Source: Gammaproteobacteria bacterium (GTDB lineage Bacteria; Pseudomonadota; Gammaproteobacteria; Steroidobacterales; Steroidobacteraceae). From it: DNA of 5,050 bases. The position numbers and the translations under genes are program-made. Location of the stretch: contig JAOUGR010000166.1 in the NCBI GenBank assembly GCA_029857655.1, positions 1 through 5,050 on the forward strand, given 5' to 3'. The notes beneath the pieces are model-generated. The model had not been told where the DNA came from and did not search any database. It saw only the letters and a list, made by a program, of their open reading frames with translations. Shown in pieces: positions 1 to 4,389 of this stretch; within the stretch, counting starts at the first letter, position 1; each line of letters opens with the position of its first letter.

Positions 1-532
1 ACCCCTGGCTCATGCGGACCTGGCCGGCGCCTGAGCAAGTTTCGCAGGTCACTGGCGTGTGGCCCTTGGCCGCGCCGCTGCCGCTGCACTCCTTGCACTC
101 GGCGACGGTCTGAAAGTCTATCTCGGTGCCCGTACCCAGGACGGCCTGTTCAAGGTCGAGCGCCAGTTCGTAGCGGAGGTCCGCACCGCGAAAAACAGTG
201 TTGCGCCCGCCGCGGCGGGCGCCGCCAAAGATATCGCCAAACACGTCGCCGAATATGTCGCCGAAGGCGTCAGACGGGCTGAAGCCCTGGCCCGCTCCGC
301 GCGCCGCATCAAGACCCGCGTGACCATATTGGTCGTAGGCCGCGCGCTTCTGCGCGTCCGTGAGGATTTCGTAGGCCTCCTTGGCCTCCTTGAAGCGCTC
401 CTCGGCTTCCTTGTCGTCGGGATTGCGGTCAGGGTGATATTTCATCGCCAGGCGCCGGTATGCCTTGGTGATGGCTTCTTCCGTGGCGTTTCTCGGCACG
501 CCAAGCACCTGGTAATAGTCACCCTTTGACAT
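1..532 (-). CDS. dnaJ: Chaperone protein DnaJ (Hsp40), N-terminal part, truncated by window edge
   Basis: DnaJ is the cytoplasmic J-domain co-chaperone that binds unfolded protein, hands it to DnaK and stimulates DnaK ATP hydrolysis. The ATG is at 532-530 and 177 complete codons are visible; the family is usually about 370-380 residues, so roughly half is missing at the left edge. Visible in order: J domain (about 5-70, starting DYYQVLGV) with the essential HPD loop at residues 33-35 inside KYHPDRNP; a Gly/Phe region (about 73-110) containing the repeated [15 protein letters not shown] segment at 90-104; then the start of the cysteine-rich zinc domain, with two of the usual four CxxCxGxG motifs (C146/C149 and C163/C166). 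The start is supported by GGAG 4 nt upstream and by exact alignment with known DnaJ N-termini. It is the last gene seen of the hrcA-grpE-dnaK-dnaJ operon, 80 nt after dnaK. The zinc motifs make this a type I DnaJ rather than a CbpA-like protein. Confidence 0.98.
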   Translation of the reverse strand, partial: MSKGDYYQVLGVPRNATEEAITKAYRRLAMKYHPDRNPDDKEAEERFKEAKEAYEILTDAQKRAAYDQYGHAGLDAARGAGQGFSPSDAFGDIFGDVFGDIFGGARRGGRNTVFRGADLRYELALDLEQAVLGTGTEIDFQTVAECKECSGSGAAKGHTPVTCETCSGAGQVRMSQG

Positions 533-536
533 GACG

Positions 537-540
537 CTCC
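537..540 (-). promoter_or_regulatory. Ribosome binding site of dnaJ
   Basis: On the minus strand GGAG lies 4 nt before the dnaJ ATG (within TGGAGCGTC-ATG). The spacing is a little short but usable, and it supports the chosen start. The strong intercistronic hairpin ends 10 nt upstream of it, so the site should remain accessible. Confidence 0.55.
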
Positions 541-550
541 ACAGGCGCGA

Positions 551-579
551 ACGCCGGGCGACCTGGTGTCACCCGGCGT
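551..579 (-). other. Strong intercistronic hairpin between dnaK and dnaJ
   Basis: The arms ACGCCGGG (551-558) and CCCGGCGT (572-579) are perfect inverted repeats. Inside them a further 3 bp pair. In the minus-strand transcript the one intervening mismatch becomes a U-G wobble, giving an uninterrupted 12-bp stem (ACGCCGGGUGAC / GUCGCCCGGCGU) with a 5-nt loop ACCAG. No U-tract follows (next bases UCGCGCCUG), so it is not a classical Rho-independent terminator. An mRNA-stability, processing or partial-attenuation element that sets the DnaK:DnaJ ratio is more plausible. The structure is seen directly; the role is inferred. Confidence 0.7.
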
Positions 580-583
580 CCCG

Positions 584-601
584 CCGGACAATTATTGCCG
601 G
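584..601 (-). other. Weaker hairpin just after the dnaK stop codon
   Basis: In the minus-strand transcript CCGGCAA pairs with UUG-U-CCGG around a UAA loop: 7 bp with one bulged U. It begins 11 nt after the dnaK stop. The bases at 582-587 could instead pair with 573-578 (CGCCGG/CCGGCG, 3-nt loop), which would compete with this hairpin and with the larger one downstream. It is short and GC-rich, so chance complementarity is possible. Confidence 0.35.
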
Positions 602-612
602 TCTCGACGCCT

Positions 613-2544
613 TCAGTGCGGCTTCGATTCTTTGTCCTTGATCTCCTCGAACTCGGCGTCGAGCACATCGTCATTGGCCTTGCCGGGGCCCGCCTCCGCC
701 TCTGGCGCGGCACCGCCCTTGGGGGCCTCGCCCTGGTAGGCGCGCTGCACGACCGGAGCGCTGGCCTTGGCCAGTGACTCGGCCTTGTGCTCGATCGCCG
801 CCTTGTCGTCGCCCTTCAGCACGCTGCGCAAGTCGCTCATCGCGCTCTCAATGGCAGCGCGTTCCTCGCCGGATACCTTGTCGCCGAGATCCTTGAGGGA
901 TTTCTCGGTGGCGTGCAGCAGCGCGTCGGCGCGATTGCGCGTTTCGACCAGTTCACGGAAGCGCTTGTCATCCTCGGCGTGTGCTTCCGCATCCCGGACC
1001 ATCTGCTTGATCTCCTCCTCGGACAGCCCGCTCGAGGCCTTGATGACGATCTTCTGTTCTTTGCCGGTCGCCTTGTCCTTGGCAGATACATTCAGGATGC
1101 CATTGGCGTCGATGTCGAAGGTCACCTCGATCTGCGGCAAGCCGCGCGCAGCCGGCGGAATGTCACTGAGGTCGAACTTGCCGAGCGACTTGTTATCCGC
1201 CGCCCGGTCGCGCTCGCCCTGCACGACGTGGATCGTCACGCCGGTCTGGTTATCATCCGCGGTTGAGAACACCTGCGTTGCCTTGGTCGGAATCGTCGTG
1301 TTCTTGTCGATGAGGCGCGTCATGACGCCGCCCAGCGTCTCGATGCCGAGTGACAGCGGCGTCACGTCGAGCAGCAGGACGTCCTTCACGTCGCCCGCCA
1401 GAACGCCGCCCTGGATCGCCGCGCCAACCGCAACGGCCTCATCAGGATTGACGTCCTTGCGCGGCTCCTTGCCGAAGAAATCCTTGACCGCCTTCTGCAC
1501 CATCGGCATGCGTGTCTGCCCGCCGACCAAAATAACTTCGTCGACCTCGCCCGCCGACAGCCCCGCGTCCTTCAGCGCTACCTTGCAGGGCTCGACGGTA
1601 CGACGCACGAGATCCTCGACCAGCGACTCGAGCTTCGCCCGCGTGAGCTTCAGCGTCAGATGCTTCGGACCGGAAGCGTCGGCCGTGACGTAAGGCAGGT
1701 TGATCTCGGTCTGCTGGCCCGACGACAACTCGATCTTCGCTTTCTCGGCGGCTTCCTTCAGGCGCTGCACGGCCAGCGGGTCCTTGCGTACGTCAACGCC
1801 GCTTTCCTTCTCGAATTCGGCTGCGACGTGATCGATGATCCTGCGGTCGAAGTCCTCGCCACCGAGGAATGTATCGCCATTGGTCGACATGACCTCGAAT
1901 TGGCGCTCGCCGTCGACATCGGCGATCTCGATGATGGAAATGTCGAATGTACCGCCGCCCAGGTCATAGACCGCGATCTTGCGGTCCTTGCCTTTCTTGT
2001 CCATGCCATAGGCGAGTGCGGCCGCCGTCGGCTCGTTGATGATACGGCGGACATTGAGACCCGCAATGCGGCCGGCATCCTTGGTCGCCTGGCGCTGTGC
2101 GTCGTTGAAATACGCCGGCACAGTGATCACGGCGTCGGTGACCGTCTCACCGAGATAATCCTCGGCGGTCTTCTTCATCTTGGTCAGGACGCGCGCCGAG
2201 ATTTCCGGTGGCGCCATCTTCTTGCCCTGCGCCTCCAGCCACGCGTCGCCATTATCGGCACGCACGATCTTGTAGGTTTCGAGCGGAATGTCCTTCTGGA
2301 CCACGCCGTCTTCGAAGCGGCGCCCGATCAGGCGCTTGATCGCATGAAACGTATTCTGTGGATTGGTAACGGCCTGGCGCTTGGCCGGCTGGCCGACCAG
2401 CACTTCGGCATCCTTGGTGAATGCGACGACGGAAGGCGTCGTGCGATCGCCTTCGCTGTTCTCCAGGACCTTTGGCACACCGCCTTCCATGACGGCGACA
2501 CAGGAGTTGGTCGTTCCGAGGTCGATTCCGATGATTTTGGCCAT
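613..2544 (-). CDS. dnaK: Molecular chaperone DnaK (Hsp70)
   Basis: DnaK is the cytoplasmic ATP-dependent chaperone that binds exposed hydrophobic peptides, cycling with DnaJ and GrpE. The protein has 643 residues, close to the E. coli length of 638. The ATPase domain (about 1-387) shows the phosphate-binding motif GIDLGTTNS at 6-14, the catalytic lysine K70 (FHAIKRLIG), the phosphate-2 loop DLGGGTFD with T199, and the adenosine motif VGGQTRMP at 340-347. The interdomain linker VLLLD is at 389-393. The substrate-binding beta domain follows to about 505 and the helical lid after that. The disordered tail holds [14 protein letters not shown], as in Gram-negative DnaK, plus a short ESKPH extension. 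The ATG at 2544-2542 gives the canonical [10 protein letters not shown] start with GGAG 8 nt upstream. An in-frame upstream TTG at 2607 would add 21 unconserved residues and is rejected. The stop is TGA at 615-613. It follows grpE by 59 nt and has its own sigma-32-like promoter. Confidence 0.99.
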   Translation of the reverse strand: MAKIIGIDLGTTNSCVAVMEGGVPKVLENSEGDRTTPSVVAFTKDAEVLVGQPAKRQAVTNPQNTFHAIKRLIGRRFEDGVVQKDIPLETYKIVRADNGDAWLEAQGKKMAPPEISARVLTKMKKTAEDYLGETVTDAVITVPAYFNDAQRQATKDAGRIAGLNVRRIINEPTAAALAYGMDKKGKDRKIAVYDLGGGTFDISIIEIADVDGERQFEVMSTNGDTFLGGEDFDRRIIDHVAAEFEKESGVDVRKDPLAVQRLKEAAEKAKIELSSGQQTEINLPYVTADASGPKHLTLKLTRAKLESLVEDLVRRTVEPCKVALKDAGLSAGEVDEVILVGGQTRMPMVQKAVKDFFGKEPRKDVNPDEAVAVGAAIQGGVLAGDVKDVLLLDVTPLSLGIETLGGVMTRLIDKNTTIPTKATQVFSTADDNQTGVTIHVVQGERDRAADNKSLGKFDLSDIPPAARGLPQIEVTFDIDANGILNVSAKDKATGKEQKIVIKASSGLSEEEIKQMVRDAEAHAEDDKRFRELVETRNRADALLHATEKSLKDLGDKVSGEERAAIESAMSDLRSVLKGDDKAAIEHKAESLAKASAPVVQRAYQGEAPKGGAAPEAEAGPGKANDDVLDAEFEEIKDKESKPH

Positions 2545-2552
2545 TTGGCTGG

Positions 2553-2556
2553 CTCC
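2553..2556 (-). promoter_or_regulatory. Ribosome binding site of dnaK
   Basis: GGAG on the minus strand is placed 8 nt before the dnaK ATG at 2544. This decides the start in favour of [10 protein letters not shown] over the upstream in-frame TTG, which has no comparable site. Confidence 0.7.
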
Positions 2557-2579
2557 GCGAATATTTGGACTGATATCGG

Positions 2580-2607
2580 ATCTGGGGCCGAATCGGCCCT
2601 GTTTCAA
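2580..2607 (-). promoter_or_regulatory. Sigma-32-type heat-shock promoter upstream of dnaK
   Basis: On the minus strand, -35 TTGAAA (2607-2602), a 14-nt spacer, then -10 CCCCAGAT (2587-2580). The known E. coli RpoH consensus is CTTGAAA, 13-15 nt, CCCCATNT. The match is 6/7 in the -35 (GTTGAAA) and 6/7 of the specified -10 bases. The predicted start lies about 30 nt upstream of the dnaK ATG, leaving room for the ribosome site. The grpE stop codon TGA lies within the -35 box, so the promoter straddles the end of grpE. No transcript data are available, but the fit in both boxes, spacing and position is good. Confidence 0.65.
2585..2599 (-). other. Perfect GC-rich dyad inside the dnaK promoter / grpE-dnaK gap
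   Basis: GGGCCGA-A-TCGGCCC on the plus strand is a perfect 7+1+7 inverted repeat. It fills most of the spacer of the sigma-32-like promoter and runs into its CCCC. In a readthrough transcript from hrcA or grpE it would form a 6-bp all-GC stem with an AUU loop starting 4 nt after the grpE stop codon. There is no U-tract. It could be an mRNA-end or processing element separating grpE from dnaK, or a protein-binding site. The role is inferred. Confidence 0.55.
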
Positions 2608-3146
2608 CCTTCCGGCGGTTGTTCCGGGGCTGTCGAAACGATGACCCTTGCAGGACGCAGCAGCCGCCCATTCAGGAGGTATCCTTTCTGGACCACCAGC
2701 AGGACCGTGTTCGGCGGCTGTTCCGCCGACGGGCGGGTCGTCATCGCCTCGTGCAGCTGCGGATCGAATGGCTGCCCGGTCGGGTCGAGCTCGGCGATGC
2801 CGGCGCTCGCAAAAGCCTGCTGCAGCTGGCGCAAGGTCGCGCGGTGACCCTCGGCCAGGGCCGCCGGATCTGCGGTTGCAGCCGCATCCAGCCCGAGGCC
2901 CAGGCTGTCAGCAACCGGGAGCACAGCAGTGGCGAAGCGTTCGACGCCAAACTGCCGCGCGGCCTCAAGTTCGCGCGACATGCGCTTGCGGAAATTGTCC
3001 AGCTCGGCCACCGCGCGCAGGTAGGCGGCCCGGTTTTCCGCGGCGCGTGCCTCGGCGTCCGCCTGGAGCTGCTCGGCCGTCGGTTCAGGTACAGGCCCTG
3101 TTTCCTGCGCGAGTTCCGCTGGCGCCTGTTCGGTGGAATCTTTCAT
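2604..3146 (-). CDS. grpE: Nucleotide exchange factor GrpE
   Basis: GrpE is the cytoplasmic dimeric exchange factor that releases ADP from DnaK and resets it for substrate release. It has 180 residues, within the usual 170-210. The N-terminus (1-35) is acidic, Ala/Glu/Gln/Pro-rich and probably disordered. A long helix follows (about 28-75, [19 protein letters not shown], the GrpE coiled-coil dimer signature). Next comes PVADSL (77-82), then the C-terminal beta domain that contacts DnaK, with FDPQLHEAM (127-135) and the family-typical [21 protein letters not shown] (151-171). The start is ATG at 3146-3144; there is no other good in-frame start before residue 56. The bases before it (CTGCCTGCATTC) hold no Shine-Dalgarno, so translation may depend on coupling to hrcA, whose stop lies 20 nt upstream. 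The stop is TGA at 2606-2604. It sits between hrcA and dnaK in the standard operon order. Confidence 0.97.
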   Translation of the reverse strand: MKDSTEQAPAELAQETGPVPEPTAEQLQADAEARAAENRAAYLRAVAELDNFRKRMSRELEAARQFGVERFATAVLPVADSLGLGLDAAATADPAALAEGHRATLRQLQQAFASAGIAELDPTGQPFDPQLHEAMTTRPSAEQPPNTVLLVVQKGYLLNGRLLRPARVIVSTAPEQPPEG

Positions 3147-3157
3147 GAATGCAGGCA

Positions 3158-3186
3158 GTCTGGGGCTCAGCCGCGCAGATTCAAGG
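3158..3186 (-). promoter_or_regulatory. Possible sigma-32-type promoter upstream of grpE
   Basis: On the minus strand CCTTGAAT (3186-3179), a 13-nt spacer, then CCCCAGAC (3165-3158). This resembles the RpoH consensus (CTTGAAA, 13-15 nt, CCCCATNT) and shares CCCCAGA with the dnaK promoter. The -35 lies in the last codons of hrcA and the hrcA TGA lies in the spacer. The caveat is the position of the -10: transcription should start only about 4-8 nt before the grpE ATG, giving a nearly leaderless mRNA. That would be compatible with the missing Shine-Dalgarno but is unusual. It could be partly a coincidence of hrcA coding sequence. Confidence 0.42.
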
Positions 3187-4234
3187 CGGAACTCAGCATG
3201 CGGGCCGCAATATCCACGAGTGGAATCACGCGCTCATAGGCCATGCGCGTCGGACCGATCACGCCGAGCACACCGACCACGCGATTGTCCTGCGTGTATG
3301 GCGCTGCGACCACGCTGCAGTCATCCAGGATCGTGTAGCCGGATTCATGGCCGATGAAGATCTGCACTCCTTCGCCACGCAGGCTCTGGTCCAGCAGGTG
3401 CAGGATGTCGCGCTTCTCGTTGAATGCCTCGAACAGCCGGCGCAGCCGGTCCACATTCGAGAGTTCCGCGAAACCCATCAGGTTGGTTTCGCCCGCGATG
3501 ACCATGTCGGCCTCGCCTTCGCCCGGATGAATTGCAAAGGCGCGTTGCGCCAGCACGATCGCGTCCGTCATCAGGCGATTCATCTGCTCGCGCGTCTCCT
3601 GCAGCTGCGTGACCAGCTGGGCCCGAACGCCCGCAAGCTCCTGCCCGCGAAACTGGGCATTCAGATACACAGCTGCGCGACGGAGTTCGTCGGCCGAAAA
3701 ATGCCGGTCGAGCTGCAGGACGCGGTTCTGCACGTCGCGCCCGTTGACGACCAGGATGGCCAGCACGCGGTTGCCCGAGAGGCCGACGAATTCAATCTGC
3801 GATAGCGACGCGTGAGTCTCGCGCGGCACGGTCACGACTCCGGCAAGATGAGTTAGTCCCGAGACCAGCTGCGAGGCCGCCGTAACCAGCCCCTTCGGAT
3901 CGCCTGCCTGCATCTCCAGCTTGCGGCGCAGCTCGGCGATCTCCGCCATGCCCGGCTGCTGGAAGCGCAGCAGGGTGTTGACGAAGAATCGGTAGCCCTT
4001 GTCGGTCGGTATGCGGCCGGCAGACGTATGCGGGGAGCTGACGAACCCGTGTTCTTCCAGGTCCGCCATGACATTTCTGATTGTCGCGGCGCTCAAAGTG
4101 AGGCCCGACTCGCGCGATAGCGTCTGCGATCCGACCGGCTCGCCCTCGCGGATATAGCATTCGATCAGCGTGCGCAGCAGGAGCTGCGCCCGGTCATTCG
4201 GCGGTTCCTCGAAGCCACGCCCTTGTTCTGTCAT
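3167..4234 (-). CDS. hrcA: Heat-inducible transcription repressor HrcA
   Basis: HrcA is the DNA-binding repressor of class I heat-shock genes. In the known system a dimer binds the CIRCE inverted repeat and needs GroEL to stay active. It has 355 residues, typical for the family (about 340-350). The N-terminal winged helix-turn-helix (about 14-85) is clear: DRAQLLLRTLIECYIREGEP, then LSAATIRNVMADLEEHGF (recognition region, 47-64), then the wing SPHTSAGRIPTDKGYRFFV (67-85). The middle and C-terminal GAF-like dimerisation region includes a Gly-rich turn at FIGHESGY (293-300) and the conserved GVLGVIGPTRMAYERVIPLVD (321-341). The start is ATG at 4234-4232. The upstream bases (TTTAACAGATACTT) have no clear Shine-Dalgarno and the leader is AT-rich. 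The stop is TGA at 3169-3167. It is the first gene of the operon, divergent from nadK, with a CIRCE-like operator about 53 nt upstream, which suggests autoregulation. Confidence 0.97.
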   Translation of the reverse strand: MTEQGRGFEEPPNDRAQLLLRTLIECYIREGEPVGSQTLSRESGLTLSAATIRNVMADLEEHGFVSSPHTSAGRIPTDKGYRFFVNTLLRFQQPGMAEIAELRRKLEMQAGDPKGLVTAASQLVSGLTHLAGVVTVPRETHASLSQIEFVGLSGNRVLAILVVNGRDVQNRVLQLDRHFSADELRRAAVYLNAQFRGQELAGVRAQLVTQLQETREQMNRLMTDAIVLAQRAFAIHPGEGEADMVIAGETNLMGFAELSNVDRLRRLFEAFNEKRDILHLLDQSLRGEGVQIFIGHESGYTILDDCSVVAAPYTQDNRVVGVLGVIGPTRMAYERVIPLVDIAARMLSSALNLRG

Positions 4235-4255
4235 AAGTATCTGTTAAACAAAGAA

Positions 4256-4273
4256 ATTAGTAATATTACCAAT
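4256..4273. repeat. AT-rich 18-bp near-perfect palindrome upstream of hrcA
   Basis: ATTAGTAATATTACCAAT on the plus strand is an uninterrupted palindrome with 8 of 9 pairs, centred on a perfect 10-bp GTAATATTAC. In an hrcA transcript the odd pair becomes G-U, so a 7-bp stem with an AUAU loop can form about 21 nt before the hrcA ATG. It could be an operator for an unidentified regulator, a leader hairpin, or a chance product of AT-rich sequence. Confidence 0.5.
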
Positions 4274-4284
4274 CAGGAACCTGA
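4273..4284. repeat. Short dyad TCAGG-AA-CCTGA
   Basis: Perfect 5-bp inverted repeat with a 2-bp centre, lying between the CIRCE-like element and the AT-rich palindrome. It overlaps the expected start point of the hrcA transcript. The centre is too short for a hairpin, so if it is functional it would be a protein-binding site. At this length chance is a real possibility. Confidence 0.3.
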
Positions 4285-4313
4285 AACTAGCAATCGGCCT
4301 TGCCGAGTGTCAA
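4284..4313 (-). promoter_or_regulatory. Candidate sigma-70 promoter of hrcA
   Basis: On the minus strand a perfect -35 TTGACA (4313-4308) is followed after 18 nt by TAGTTT (4289-4284). The -10 is weak overall but keeps the three most important bases (T, A and the final T). The -35 lies inside the CIRCE-like operator, so bound HrcA would block it. The predicted start is near 4277, giving a leader of about 43 nt. Confidence 0.45.
4287..4313. promoter_or_regulatory. Degenerate CIRCE operator (HrcA binding site)
   Basis: Read on the minus strand: TTGACACTC, 9 bp, GATTGCTAG. The established CIRCE consensus is TTAGCACTC, 9 bp, GAGTGCTAA. Each half matches 7 of 9 bases and the spacer length is exact, 14 of 18 overall. 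It lies upstream of hrcA itself, where CIRCE is expected, and overlaps a -35 box. It is more degenerate than the usual near-invariant CIRCE, so binding may be weak or the site may be decaying. My rough chance estimate for a 14/18 match within this 151-bp gap is well below 1%. Confidence 0.6.
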
Positions 4314-4320
4314 GGAGCAT

Positions 4321-4389
4321 ATGCGTCCCAGCGGCGCTTGTCTGGCCCGTGCGCGCTCGCGCGTGCTAAAAGGTCGCGGACCCAGATGA
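4321..4389 (+). other. Possible 22-codon leader ORF overlapping the nadK start (ATGA)
   Basis: An ATG at 4321 opens a 22-codon frame whose TGA stop (4387-4389) overlaps the nadK ATG (4386-4388) as ATGA, the arrangement typical of translational coupling. AAGGAG at 4312-4317 precedes it, but only 3 nt separate it from the ATG, shorter than optimal. The peptide (MRPSGACLARARSRVLKGRGPR, read in two parts: MRPSGACLARA then RSRVLKGRGPR) is arginine-rich with six Arg. There is no recognisable family. It may be fortuitous in GC-rich DNA. Confidence 0.2.

Larger units (their letters stand above)
4235..4385. promoter_or_regulatory. Divergent hrcA/nadK intergenic regulatory region
   Basis: These 151 bp separate the two divergent start codons. 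The hrcA-proximal 56 bp (4235-4290) are only about 29% GC by hand count, against a strongly GC-rich background. The nadK-proximal half is GC-rich. The region holds the CIRCE-like operator, a candidate housekeeping promoter for hrcA and two more dyads, listed separately. I found no convincing plus-strand promoter for nadK; the best candidate, TTACCA at 4266 with AGCAAT at 4289, matches too poorly to call. Confidence 0.8.

Noticed and set aside
59..529. Plus-strand 156-codon frame opposite dnaJ
   Set aside because: Exact shadow of the dnaJ J-domain and G/F region; the minus-strand frame has the HPD loop and zinc motifs.
551..579. Rho-independent terminator between dnaK and dnaJ
   Set aside because: The hairpin is strong, but the sequence after it in the transcript is UCGCGCCUG with no U-run.
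767..1693. Plus-strand 308-codon Ser/Arg/Thr-rich frame as a gene
   Set aside because: Low-complexity shadow of dnaK in the opposite strand, with composition typical of an out-of-frame GC-rich translation.
2545..2607. N-terminally extended DnaK starting at the TTG at 2607
   Set aside because: The 21 extra residues are not part of DnaK, they would overlap the grpE stop and the sigma-32-like promoter, and the ATG at 2544 has a GGAG at good spacing and gives the canonical N-terminus.
1660..2847. Plus-strand 395-codon frame as a real gene
   Set aside because: It lies entirely opposite the dnaK and grpE coding regions, whose products are unmistakable. It has no recognisable domain apart from resemblance to the known spurious antisense-Hsp70 family, and no promoter or ribosome site is evident.
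4284..4320. Sigma-32 promoter directly upstream of hrcA
   Set aside because: CTTGACA is present, but there is no CCCCAT-like box 12-15 nt downstream; the closest (GCCGATTG) is only 9 nt away and poor.
4351..4362. GCGCG-CT-CGCGC dyad upstream of nadK
   Set aside because: The arms are simple alternating CG, the centre is too small for a good hairpin, and this is expected by chance in such GC-rich sequence.
4343..4369. CIRCE half-site GCGTGCTAA near nadK
   Set aside because: The right half resembles GAGTGCTAA, but the position 9 bp upstream (TGGCCCGTG) matches only about 3 of 9 left-half bases.
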